Shown piece after piece: positions 9,201-17,234 of a DNA stretch of 42,796 nucleotides (positions are counted from its first letter, which is position 1; each line of letters opens with the position of its first letter). The stretch spans positions 1 through 42,796 of the forward strand of contig JAKPSH010000162.1 in the NCBI GenBank assembly GCA_029555385.1, read 5' to 3'. The position numbers and the translations under genes were made by a program. The notes under the pieces are model-generated. The model saw nothing but the letters and a program-made list of their open reading frames with translations, had not been told where the DNA came from and searched no databases. The stretch is from Pseudomonadota bacterium (GTDB lineage: Bacteria > Bdellovibrionota_C > UBA2361 > SZUA-149).

Positions 9201-10033
9201 CTGAGATACAGCAAGTGCAAACGCAGTATCCCACTTGGGATCTGTTTACTGATTTACTCGTCCGGGTAAACGCCGGGCCTGACACTGTGTATTTGAACGA
9301 TACTGACCAATATGCATCGCTTGGCGCACTGTCCTGCAACGGCTGCTTGGCATTAGACATGCAGACTAAGCGCATCGCCGCTATAGAAGCCGCACCACAA
9401 AAGCAAGATCGTGAAGCATATCATTACCTGATCAAACTTGCTGACGACGGCTCAGCGGAAATAGCTGTCCAGCGCGAGATGTACGGGAAGATTTATGCGC
9501 AAGAGCGAAAGAGATTTATGGAGATGAGTCCCGAAGAAAAAAAGCGGATGTTTCAGCGGCTTGTCGCCGAGATTTCTCAGTCGGCAGAAGCGCTAAGTGA
9601 ATTTAAGGCGCAGTTCGACTCATATCCGGGCATTCAGTCCTTCTCTGTTCGCGTAAAAACATTTGCTGTGCAAGGCAATAATTTAATGAACTTTCGCCTG
9701 CCGCGTGTCCTGGACAGTTTATTTCTGATTAGCGCCGAGCAGCGTGAAAATCCGTTTGCGCGCGAACAGAGAAGCGCCATCAGCATCACCGCTGCCGTGC
9801 AGCTTCCTCGCACATTCCGCACTCCGGTGCTTGTACCGCCTGCAGTAAACACGGTACTGCCCAACGGAGGTTTCGTCCGGGTTGCGGTCGAAGCACAGGC
9901 CGATGAACTCACCATTTTTCACGAGGCCGATATCAGGCCTTTCGCATTGACCCCCACCGATTATAGAGAATTGGTTGAGCTCGGGCGGCAATTGACCGGA
10001 CCCGCCGCCGAGACAATAGTGCTGCGCGAATAG
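6215..10033 (+). CDS. Exported protein with two DUF3857/transglutaminase-like halves, second half catalytically degenerate
   Basis: ATG 6215 is chosen because it begins directly with a Sec signal peptide cut after TAAAQ; an in-frame start at 6164 would bury it. The mature protein of about 1250 residues reads as a tandem pair. Half one has a DUF3857 beta-sandwich (about 40-260), then a transglutaminase/cysteine-protease core with Cys348 (GVCRDKAALL), His388 (FNHAIVA) and Asp404 (LMDPTDE). Half two repeats the plan from about residue 690: a DUF3857-like part, then a helical core with GYGNTTDRAVLTF near residue 966, where the catalytic Cys is Thr and no clear partner His is visible. Such DUF3857-transglutaminase proteins are usually periplasmic and of unknown substrate. 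The fusion suggests one active and one structural domain. It stands alone between a terminator and a convergent kinase gene. Confidence 0.88.
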   Translation: MKTYLTIFLALLLSMLSARTAAAQSQFDYAAGIIDRSTALAQAAAVDAAAYPEAEAVIVEDATITKYQPNGQALEWGEFYLKVLTEKGRRENQSLSLDFMLPYEKVEFVLVEAIKKDGTAIPVDLQTHSKVMIDPSQMGMNIYDPNEKVLVVSIPGLEIGDTIHGLTRSELIKPRVPGTWSDYQIFEHTMPIKHAVYEVHAPANLPLRSIALKSKVSETVTYSKKEEHDGTAHRWEIRNVPRIFLEPNMPPAGTVVQRLLVSTISDWSELSRWYWHLSEPHLKATSPALEQKVKDLTGDAAHADEKIARLFRFVSQEIRYLGVTAETEAPGYEPHDVSLTFENRHGVCRDKAALLAAMLRLAGLNAYPVLIYTGPRKDEEVPQPYFNHAIVAAENTDGSYTLMDPTDESTKDLLPAYLNNKSYLVAKPAGERLLASPVAPAEANLLLIESTGRIDANGTYSAQAALSYRGINDSMYRGYLAQLEPEQRKRYFELNLKRTLPSAELTGFSISPANLLDTTQPLVVMFEIQAKNYVLRDKTLAALPLPRLGRTLGLAGYVLGELGLKQRRFPLDIDFTCGVREMIDIELDSGLGKPVAIPESPPIADKTISWKRNSNISEQHLRSENEMLIHVVEFSPDDYLRLKEHVAAIELNNQKMAFFEPQSAALVSKSAAEAEILSDITELKLTNEKNWVEKRTLRKKILTYKGKKENAEVKIDFNPAWEEVRLLEAKVINNGSVKEISKLEQNLMDAPWVAHAPRYSPRKTLVANLPGVEAGSVVEYSYERTAKNQPAFSLSEVFRARYPVLKKRVTLEAPASLPLAILLDQNGVMRPDQAGEGLAVNETRKKLAGNRLRIEWTAENQPRLKTEDNEPPLAGFAPVLQISAGRWVDYVQYVSELLQNAAANQVRAEAAAKELAKDVSSPEGRVQAVRDFVARSIRHAGPRLDEAPLTTITPADQTLQDGYGNTTDRAVLTFTMLRALGFSPEFVLASRRGLLPEIQQVQTQYPTWDLFTDLLVRVNAGPDTVYLNDTDQYASLGALSCNGCLALDMQTKRIAAIEAAPQKQDREAYHYLIKLADDGSAEIAVQREMYGKIYAQERKRFMEMSPEEKKRMFQRLVAEISQSAEALSEFKAQFDSYPGIQSFSVRVKTFAVQGNNLMNFRLPRVLDSLFLISAEQRENPFAREQRSAISITAAVQLPRTFRTPVLVPPAVNTVLPNGGFVRVAVEAQADELTIFHEADIRPFALTPTDYRELVELGRQLTGPAAETIVLRE

Positions 10034-10044
10034 TCCCGCTTTCC

Positions 10045-12009
10045 TTAGGTATCGACTGGGGCAAGTGCATCGAGCATCTGCCGCACTAAAAGCAAAAGGT
10101 CCTGCCTGGAATAGGGCTTTTCAATCATCTTTGCTCCAGTCGCAATAAGATCCTCAGCATTAACCGCACCCATGCTGTAGCCTGTAGCAAAGAGAATGGG
10201 CATGCAGGGTGAGCACTTGCGGATTGCCTCGGCGACTTGCCTGCCGCTTTTCTTCGGCATCACGACATCAATAATTGCGAGAGAAATCTCCTGAGCATGC
10301 GTCTCGACCAACAGTATCGCTTCCTCACCGTCTTTAGCTGTAATCAGCTTATATCCCGCATCAGTCAAAATCCGCTCGCCCAGATCCCGCACCAACTCCT
10401 CGTCCTCCGCGAGCAGGATTGTCTCGCTGCCGCCGGCAAAAGCGGCATCTGCCTCACGCGCTTGCGGCAAATCGGCAACCGCCTTGTCTTTTGGAAAATA
10501 GACATAAAAAGTCGTACCCTGCCCCGGCTCGCTGTGCAGCCGGATCATACCGTCGTGACGCTCGACAATCGCATATACTGTCGCCAAACCAAGCCCTGTT
10601 CCCTTACCAACCTCCTTGGTCGTAAAAAACGGCTCAAAAACATGCTCTTGCGCTTCGGCCGCGATACCGCATCCTGTATCAGAAACGCGCAGGCACAAAT
10701 ACGAACCAGGCTTGGCCCAGGAGTTCGTCCGGCAGTATTCGGCATCAAACTGTGCCGCCGATGTTTCAATAATCAAACTTCCTCCTTCGGGCATTGCATC
10801 ACGGGAATTAATGCAAAGATTCATGATTAGCTGCTTAATCAGCGTTTCATCGGCACAAATTTCTTCTTCGGCCTGCAAGTGTGTGCGCAGTTCTATCTGC
10901 TCGCCCAAAGTACGGCGCAAAAGTCCCAGCAAGTCATCAATCAAGCTCCTTACTGAGATTAAGCCGGGCTTGAAAGTATCGCGCCTGCTGAACGTAAGAA
11001 GCTGCCGGGTTAGCGACGAAGCCTGCAGCGCCGCTTTCTCCACTTGTTTCAGATAGTGCGCTGCCGGCGAATTCTCTTCCGCGTGTGTAAGCGCCAGCTC
11101 GGTGAAACCCTGGATCACCAGCAGCAGATTGTTAAAATCGTGCGCAATACCTCCGGCGAGCTGGCCGACAGCTTCCATTTTCTGTGACTGCCGAAGCTGC
11201 ATCTCCAAACGCTGCCGCGTATTGTCATTGTTCTTGCGATCAGTAATATCCAACGCGGTGAAAGTAACACCGGCTGACCAATCCGCAGGGTCGATAGGGC
11301 TGGAGCTCAGGCAGACGTCGATAATGCTTCCGTCTTTGCGTACCCAGCGTGTCTCTACAGTTCCTGTTCCTTTTTCGCGCATGAGGTTATACTTTAAGCG
11401 CCCTACGCGCTCGTACTCTTCTTGATTGGGGTAAATAAAGCTGGAATTTCTTCCCAGCATTTCTTCACTGGCGTAACCAAGCATCGCGCAAAGGTAGTCA
11501 TTCGCCCGCACAATAACACGATCAACGATCACACCAATGCCGATCGGCGCAGCACGAAAAATACTGCGCATAGCAGCCTCGCTTTCTCTGAGCGCCCGCT
11601 CCGACTGCACCCGGTCCATGACATTACTGAACAAAACGGCAATACGTCCGGGAGCAGTTTGAAAGGCATGAACGTCAAAAGTCCCGGTAATTGTCCGATC
11701 GTCGTAAATAACCTCTTGCCGCGACCATGAACGGCCATATTTCGCCGCGATAGTAAAGTGTTCAACAATGTCTGTGTCGGCGAGGTTAGGAAATGCTTCG
11801 TCGATGCATTTGCCGACCAATTTGGAGTTTTCGGCACCGGTCAGCACGTCGGCCGCCGGGTTGACGCCTACTAGAACGAGCCGTCCGCTGGCATCAAGCT
11901 CATACTCATAAATTCCCATCGGCGAGTTTTGAACAATTCTCCGGAAACGCTCTTCACTCTGACGAAGAGCCGCTTCCACTCCCCATTCTTTTACGACAGC
12001 ATCACACAT
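10045..12009 (-). CDS. PAS-PAS hybrid sensor histidine kinase with C-terminal receiver domain
   Basis: A 654-residue soluble hybrid kinase. Two PAS domains occupy about residues 15-135 and 140-262. The HisKA segment has the phospho-acceptor His290 in GGIAHDFNN, the NtrB-like form often seen in hybrid kinases. The ATPase domain keeps the N-box (NSRDAM), SDTGCGI, FEPFFTTK and GKGTGLGL. A receiver domain follows (about 528-648) with acidic pocket EDE, phospho-acceptor Asp581 (IIDVVMP) and KPYS lysine. No membrane helix is seen, so it probably senses a cytoplasmic signal, a small ligand or redox state. Its start overlaps by 8 bases (ATGTGTGA) the end of the small membrane-protein ORF upstream, implying coupling. 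No separate output regulator lies beside it. Its stop is 11 bases from the convergent DUF3857 gene. Confidence 0.93.
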   Translation of the reverse strand: MCDAVVKEWGVEAALRQSEERFRRIVQNSPMGIYEYELDASGRLVLVGVNPAADVLTGAENSKLVGKCIDEAFPNLADTDIVEHFTIAAKYGRSWSRQEVIYDDRTITGTFDVHAFQTAPGRIAVLFSNVMDRVQSERALRESEAAMRSIFRAAPIGIGVIVDRVIVRANDYLCAMLGYASEEMLGRNSSFIYPNQEEYERVGRLKYNLMREKGTGTVETRWVRKDGSIIDVCLSSSPIDPADWSAGVTFTALDITDRKNNDNTRQRLEMQLRQSQKMEAVGQLAGGIAHDFNNLLLVIQGFTELALTHAEENSPAAHYLKQVEKAALQASSLTRQLLTFSRRDTFKPGLISVRSLIDDLLGLLRRTLGEQIELRTHLQAEEEICADETLIKQLIMNLCINSRDAMPEGGSLIIETSAAQFDAEYCRTNSWAKPGSYLCLRVSDTGCGIAAEAQEHVFEPFFTTKEVGKGTGLGLATVYAIVERHDGMIRLHSEPGQGTTFYVYFPKDKAVADLPQAREADAAFAGGSETILLAEDEELVRDLGERILTDAGYKLITAKDGEEAILLVETHAQEISLAIIDVVMPKKSGRQVAEAIRKCSPCMPILFATGYSMGAVNAEDLIATGAKMIEKPYSRQDLLLLVRQMLDALAPVDT

Positions 12010-12283
12010 AGCACTCGGCAGGAACGCCCGCTTTTCGCCTTAAGCTGAGACTCGCCCCAAACAAGACTAGCGCTGCAGTTGAAAACCAATCCCGGCTATC
12101 TGACATCAGCCGCCGCAAGGAACTTATGCCAAAGTAGTATACGTCATTGAACAGCCAAATTAAACCCAATACAGCCGAAGGCAATGCGGGTGCCTTGTTG
12201 AGGACTTTCCCGTACCGCTCAAATGCGCTAGGTTGTTGTTTTTTATAATCTTTCTGGGCTTTCGAGCTGAAATTACAGGCCAT
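12002..12283 (-). CDS. Small putative membrane protein upstream of hybrid kinase
   Basis: A 93-residue ORF with a basic N-terminus and two hydrophobic stretches, about residues 32-54 and 68-82, separated by a short charged loop (MSDSRDW). It overlaps the hybrid kinase start by 8 bases, the pattern of translational coupling. That favours a real gene, perhaps a membrane partner for the soluble kinase. Against it, no ribosome site is visible before ATG 12283, and only 28 bases separate it from the divergent ROK kinase gene. The family is not recognised. Confidence 0.5.
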   Translation of the reverse strand: MACNFSSKAQKDYKKQQPSAFERYGKVLNKAPALPSAVLGLIWLFNDVYYFGISSLRRLMSDSRDWFSTAALVLFGASLSLRRKAGVPAECYV

Positions 12284-12311
12284 GATAAGAAAAACAAGCT
12301 AAGGCACAAGA

Positions 12312-13250
12312 ATGAATATCTTGCTCGGTATAGATCTCGGCGGAACCAAGATTGAGGGCATCGCCATCAACGCAGGCTGCATGAACCTGCAAGAGATCTG
12401 CCGGCTAAGAATTCAGACTGAATCAGAGCTTGGATATCAGCACATTCTGCAGCGTTTAAAAGAAATGGCGCACATGCTTGCGCAAAAAACTGGCACTAAA
12501 CCGTCGATAATCGGACTCGGGCATCCAGGCAGTGAAGACCCTCAGACGAAAACGCTGAAGAACTCGAATACGCTTTGCCTGAACGGCCAGTCACTTCTCC
12601 AAGATCTCGAATCTGCGCTGGGCATACAAGTAGCTGCGGCAAACGATGCAAATTGCTTCGCGCTGGCCGAAAGCCGGTTCGGCGCCGGGCGCGGGGCACA
12701 AATAGTCTTTGGCGTAATTATGGGCACCGGAGTCGGAGGCGGCATTGTGGTTGATGGTAAAGTGATCAGCGGCGCGCAAGGTATTGCCGGTGAGTGGGGC
12801 CATAACGTGCTCGATGAACGAGGTCCGCGCTGTTACTGCGGCAAATCCGGCTGTGTTGAAACAATTCTTTCCGGTCCAGCGCTCGAACGTTTTTATGCCG
12901 CACGCACCGGAGCACAGGTTCCGTTGAAAGTCATAGCGGAGCATGCAGCAAAGCACACCGACGACGCGGCGGTTGAAACAATTGAACGGCTGTGCTGTTA
13001 TTTCGGCCGTGCGATTGCCGCAGTGGTGAATATTTTAGACCCGGATCGAATTATCCTCGGCGGAGGCGTGAGCAATATTGATGCGCTCTATCCCCGGGCC
13101 GGCGTCGAAGCGGAAAAATACGTATTCAATAACCGGTTTCAGAACAACATCGTCCGGCATGAACTGGGCGACAGCGCCGGAGTAATTGGCGCAGCGCTTC
13201 TGTGCGAAGCGCAACACGGAGCAGCGATAAGTGCTCCATCGAAGCGATAG
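12312..13250 (+). CDS. ROK-family sugar kinase (glucokinase/fructokinase/N-acetylhexosamine kinase type)
   Basis: A 312-residue ROK kinase, the normal length. The N-terminal phosphate loop is GIDLGGTKIEG, followed by NDANCFALAE with the catalytic Asp and MGTGVGGGIVVDG. The ROK zinc site is intact: GEWGHNV supplies the His and CYCGKSGCVE the three Cys. A C-terminal GGGVSN adenosine-site motif is present. The family phosphorylates hexoses such as glucose, fructose, mannose or N-acetylglucosamine using ATP in the cytosol; the exact sugar cannot be read here. AAGG lies 6 bases before ATG. It lies 147 bases upstream of valS on the same strand. Confidence 0.9.
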   Translation: MNILLGIDLGGTKIEGIAINAGCMNLQEICRLRIQTESELGYQHILQRLKEMAHMLAQKTGTKPSIIGLGHPGSEDPQTKTLKNSNTLCLNGQSLLQDLESALGIQVAAANDANCFALAESRFGAGRGAQIVFGVIMGTGVGGGIVVDGKVISGAQGIAGEWGHNVLDERGPRCYCGKSGCVETILSGPALERFYAARTGAQVPLKVIAEHAAKHTDDAAVETIERLCCYFGRAIAAVVNILDPDRIILGGGVSNIDALYPRAGVEAEKYVFNNRFQNNIVRHELGDSAGVIGAALLCEAQHGAAISAPSKR

Positions 13251-13350
13251 TCGCGGCCTGAGGAAACCGCATATCTTCATGAAAACTTTACCGAACATTG
13301 GCTGGAAGTTGATTTGCAAAAAATCGCAAAAAGTAGTTTTTTCTTCTCCT

Positions 13351-13356
13351 TATAAT
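13351..13356 (+). promoter_or_regulatory. Candidate -10 element upstream of valS
   Basis: A perfect TATAAT in the 147-base gap between the ROK kinase and valS, 41 bases before the valS start. No good -35 box sits at 16-18 bases upstream (a TTGCAA lies 31 bases away), so promoter activity is only possible. Confidence 0.35.
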
Positions 13357-13397
13357 AGGCAGACACCCAGCGGGGCGGCAGCGAGGTCCTTGGTGAA

Positions 13398-16208
13398 ATG
13401 GCGAGAAAAAACAGCTCTCTAAGCTTAGATCAGAAACACTACATACCGGCACAAATCGAATCGGAAATCTACGCCCTTTGGGAAGAGAGTGGGGTTACTT
13501 CAACAAAACGCACGGCAGGGCGTCCGACCTATACGATAGTCATTCCGCCCCCCAACATTACAGGCCGGCTGCACATGGGCCATGCGCTGAATAACACGGT
13601 TCAGGATGCGCTGATCCGCTTTAAACGTATGGACGGTTTTGATGCGCTCTGGATTCCGGGAACGGATCACGCCGGTATCTCCACGCAAAGCGTCGTGAAG
13701 AAACACCTCGACGCGGAGGGTATCAACTACTTAGAGCTTGGACGCGAGAAAACGATAGAACGGATTTGGGAATGGCGTAATAAGTACGGCGACCAAATAC
13801 TGACGCAGCTTCGCCGCATGGGTTGCTCCTGTGACTGGTCACGGACACGCTTCACCATGGACGAGATGCTTTCTCGTGCCGTGCGCACGGCATTTAAGCG
13901 GCTCTATGATGAAGGACTGATTTACCGCGGCAAGTACATTGTTAATTGGTGTCCCGTAGATCGCACCGCGCTGTCCGATGATGAAGTTATCACTACAGAC
14001 GGTGGCGAACCGGGGCATCTCTGGCATATTAAATACCCTCTCTCTGATGGCAGCGGATACGTCACGGTCGCAACGACCAGGCCAGAAACAATGCTCGGTG
14101 ATACAGCGATTGCCGTGAACCCAAAGGATCCGCGCTACCAAAAGATTGTCGGGCAAACGGTCACGCTGCCCCTTGTCGGCCGGGAAATCCCAGTTATCGC
14201 CGACGACTACGTGGAAAAGGATTTCGGCAGCGGCTGCCTGAAAGTGACCCCGGCCCATGACTTGAACGATTTCCAGATCAGCCGCCGGCACAATCTGCCG
14301 CAGCTCAATGTTATGAACGAAGACGGCACGATGGGGGAACACGCACCAAAAAAGTACCATGGCATGGATCGTTTCGCTTGCCGTGAAGTTGTTGTCGAAG
14401 AGCTTAGCGCACTCGGTCTCCTTGCTGGCATTGAAGATCGCATGACGCCTATTGGCCGCGCTCAACGCTCCCGCTCAATTATCGAGTACCGCTTGAGCGA
14501 CCAATGGTTCGTGCGCATGCAGCCGCTGGCACAGCAGGCGATTGAAGCGTCAGAAAATGGCGAGATCCATCTTTTCCCGACGCGCTGGGAAAAAATTTAC
14601 CGTGACTGGTTGATGAACACGCGTGATTGGTGCATTTCCCGGCAGATTTGGTGGGGGCACCGCATCCCAGCATGGTATCACAAAGCAACAGGAGAGATTC
14701 TGGTTGCTGAGGAGACTCCGGCGCAGGCCAAGCTCAGACCGGAGGAGTGGGAGCAGGATAAAGATGTCCTTGATACATGGTTCAGTTCGGCCCTATGGCC
14801 GTACTCCACAATGGGTTGGCCGGACAAGACAGAAGATCTTGCGCGCTATTACCCGACATCTTTGTTGTCTACCGCTAAAGATATCATCTACTTCTGGGTC
14901 GCCCGGATGGTGATGACCGGGCTGCAGTTTACCGGGCGGGTTCCGTTCCGCCAGGTATACTTCCATCCCGTTATTTGCGACGCGCAGGGTGAAACAATGT
15001 CCAAGTCGCGCGGAAACGGTATCGATCCGCTCCACGTCATTGAAGGAGCTGGCGTAGCTGAACTCGAAGGACCCATTCGCGAAGCCCGTCCGGAAAATAT
15101 GGAGCAGATGCTCGTTGAATTGCATCGTTCATATCCCGGCGGATTTAAGGGAGTCGGCGCAGATGCTCTGCGCTTGACGCTGCTTTCGCTCAATTCGCAC
15201 GCGCAGCAAGTGCAGCTTAGTTTACAGAAATTTGAGGAAGTGGGGCAGAAATTTGTCGATAAGCTTTGGAACGCCTCGCGCTTTGTCATTCAAAACCTTG
15301 CCGAGGCAGCGGTGGGCAAACCAGCAGCTCCCGCAATTGAAGATCTTTGGATACTAGGCCGGTTGGACAGCACTACAGCCTCGGTGCGCAGCGCGTTTGA
15401 TCGTTTCTATTTTAGTGAAGCTGTGGCAACTCTATACAGCTTTTTTTGGGATGATGTCTGCGATTGGTATGTCGAACTTATCAAGCCGCGGATGAAAAGC
15501 CCCGATGCCGCCGAAAGACGGCGCGCCCAGGAAACTTTGGCTGAAGTGTTTTCCGCACTGCTGCGCTTGCTTCATCCAGTAATTCCCTATATTACCGAGG
15601 CGCTCTGGGGACACTTACAGCCGGTGCTCGCGCGGCACGACCTGCTTAGCACTCCGGGCAACACAGCACAATCCGACGAAATCTGCGCTTTTGCCGCATA
15701 TCCCGTAGACCTCAGGCGTTTCAGCAAAACACAAGATGATGAATTTGAACTGCTCCAGCGAATTGTCCGTGAGGTGCGAAACACCCGCTCCACAGCGGGC
15801 ATTGCCTCCAATGTCTCGCTCTCATTGCTCATCCTGCCGAAAAATGAGAAATGGAGAGAGATTATTGAAAAAGGCAAATCTGTAATAGAACGCTCGGCGC
15901 GTTTAAAATCCTGCGCCTTTTGCTGCGAAAAGCAGAACAAAATGGCCGTTTGTGTGCTTGAAGAAGCCGACTTATTTATTAATCTCGCCGAGCACATTGA
16001 TGCCGGCGCAGAAATCAGACGAAATCAGACGGCGCTGGCCAAGGTAGAGAAAGATATCGTATTTCATCAATCGAAACTGCAAAACAAAAGCTTTATGGAG
16101 AAGGCACCGGAACATGTGCGCATGGAGCAGGAGCATAATCTGGCGGAAGCCGAGCTGAAACGGGCCAAGCTCTTGCAGACGCTTGCTGAACTTAATCAAC
16201 TGCTATAG
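13398..16208 (+). CDS. valS: Valyl-tRNA synthetase
   Basis: A 936-residue class I synthetase that charges tRNA-Val. The HIGH-type motif is HMGH at residues 59-62 within PPPNITGRLHMGHALNN. The CP1 editing domain has TTRPETMLGDTAIAV. DTWFSSALWP follows, and the KMSKS-type loop is TMSKSRGNGIDP near residues 533-544, with Thr in place of the first Lys. The C-terminus has the anticodon-binding helical domain (WNASRF, DWYVEL) and the coiled-coil tail (about 865-936) typical of bacterial ValRS. It is followed after 9 bases by the GHMP kinase gene. Confidence 0.97.
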   Translation: MARKNSSLSLDQKHYIPAQIESEIYALWEESGVTSTKRTAGRPTYTIVIPPPNITGRLHMGHALNNTVQDALIRFKRMDGFDALWIPGTDHAGISTQSVVKKHLDAEGINYLELGREKTIERIWEWRNKYGDQILTQLRRMGCSCDWSRTRFTMDEMLSRAVRTAFKRLYDEGLIYRGKYIVNWCPVDRTALSDDEVITTDGGEPGHLWHIKYPLSDGSGYVTVATTRPETMLGDTAIAVNPKDPRYQKIVGQTVTLPLVGREIPVIADDYVEKDFGSGCLKVTPAHDLNDFQISRRHNLPQLNVMNEDGTMGEHAPKKYHGMDRFACREVVVEELSALGLLAGIEDRMTPIGRAQRSRSIIEYRLSDQWFVRMQPLAQQAIEASENGEIHLFPTRWEKIYRDWLMNTRDWCISRQIWWGHRIPAWYHKATGEILVAEETPAQAKLRPEEWEQDKDVLDTWFSSALWPYSTMGWPDKTEDLARYYPTSLLSTAKDIIYFWVARMVMTGLQFTGRVPFRQVYFHPVICDAQGETMSKSRGNGIDPLHVIEGAGVAELEGPIREARPENMEQMLVELHRSYPGGFKGVGADALRLTLLSLNSHAQQVQLSLQKFEEVGQKFVDKLWNASRFVIQNLAEAAVGKPAAPAIEDLWILGRLDSTTASVRSAFDRFYFSEAVATLYSFFWDDVCDWYVELIKPRMKSPDAAERRRAQETLAEVFSALLRLLHPVIPYITEALWGHLQPVLARHDLLSTPGNTAQSDEICAFAAYPVDLRRFSKTQDDEFELLQRIVREVRNTRSTAGIASNVSLSLLILPKNEKWREIIEKGKSVIERSARLKSCAFCCEKQNKMAVCVLEEADLFINLAEHIDAGAEIRRNQTALAKVEKDIVFHQSKLQNKSFMEKAPEHVRMEQEHNLAEAELKRAKLLQTLAELNQLL

Positions 16209-16217
16209 GGGAGCACA

Positions 16218-17216
16218 ATGATCATCGAGGGACGAGCTTACGCCCGTTCAGGGCTGTTGGGAAACCCATCGGATGGATATTTCGGCAAGACCATTTCAAT
16301 CAGCGTCAAGAATTTCGGTGCGCAAGTATCACTTTATGAATCCCCCGAACTCTGCATTGAGCCGCAGGAACAGGACATCAATGTCTACAAGAACATTTAT
16401 CATCTTGTTGAATCGGTCAGTTTGACCGGTTACTATGGCGGCGATCGCCTGATCAAGGCGGCAATCAAAAAGTTCTATGAGCACTGCTCAGAAAATAAGA
16501 TTCGCTTGGAAAGCAAGAATTTTACGATTCGCTATCATTCCAATATTCCGCGTCAAATCGGCCTCGGCGGATCGAGCGCCATCATCACAGCGACAATGCG
16601 TGCACTGATGCAGTTTTTTCAGGTCGAGATTCCCTTGGAAATCCTGCCGAATGTGGTCCTTGCCTCGGAAACGCAGGAGTTGCGGATTAATGCCGGACTG
16701 CAGGACCGCGTGATTCAAGCTTATGAAGGCTGCGTGTATATGAACTTTGATAAAGCGCTCATGGAACGCGACGGCCATGGGCAGTATGAACGGCTCGACC
16801 CTAAGCTGCTTCCGCCGCTTTATATTGCTTATCGCACGGCGCTCGGCAAAGTTTCTTCTGGTGAAGTTTTCAATGATCTTCGCTCACGCTTTAACCAAGG
16901 AGAAAAGCAGGCTGTCGAAGGCCTGAAGCGCATTGCCGACCTTGCCGAACAGGGCAAACAAGCGATTCTTTCGCGGAATTTAGAAAAGCTTAATAAGCTG
17001 ATAAAACAGAATTATATCGAGCGCAAAAACATCATCACGCTTAGTCCGGCGAACATTCAGCTCGTAGAAACAGCACAGAACTGCGGCGCGCCGGCGACGT
17101 TTACCGGCTCCGGCGGGGCCATTATCGGCACTTACGCGGACAACGACATGCTGACTCGTTTGATTGTAGAATTTCGCAAGATTAAAGCACGGGTCATCCG
17201 ACCCTATATTGTCTAG
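16218..17216 (+). CDS. GHMP-family sugar kinase, glucuronokinase-like
   Basis: A 332-residue GHMP kinase. The N-terminus has ARSGLLGNPSDGYFGKTIS, the substrate-side motif also known from plant glucuronokinases and related C1 sugar kinases. The ATP-binding loop is IGLGGSSAIITA (near residue 117). The C-terminal GHMP motif is FTGSGGAIIG. The family transfers phosphate from ATP to a small polar substrate; resemblance to glucuronokinase suggests formation of a sugar-1-phosphate. The very next gene is a GalU-type uridylyltransferase that uses sugar-1-phosphates, which supports this. The ribosome site is GGGGAG. The exact sugar is inferred, not shown. Confidence 0.85.
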   Translation: MIIEGRAYARSGLLGNPSDGYFGKTISISVKNFGAQVSLYESPELCIEPQEQDINVYKNIYHLVESVSLTGYYGGDRLIKAAIKKFYEHCSENKIRLESKNFTIRYHSNIPRQIGLGGSSAIITATMRALMQFFQVEIPLEILPNVVLASETQELRINAGLQDRVIQAYEGCVYMNFDKALMERDGHGQYERLDPKLLPPLYIAYRTALGKVSSGEVFNDLRSRFNQGEKQAVEGLKRIADLAEQGKQAILSRNLEKLNKLIKQNYIERKNIITLSPANIQLVETAQNCGAPATFTGSGGAIIGTYADNDMLTRLIVEFRKIKARVIRPYIV

Positions 17217-17234
17217 TTAAGGAGAGAAAAACGA

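Noticed and set aside
12465-12480. Sigma-54-like TGGC...TTGC
   Set aside because: Spacing is one base off, and it lies inside the ROK kinase gene.
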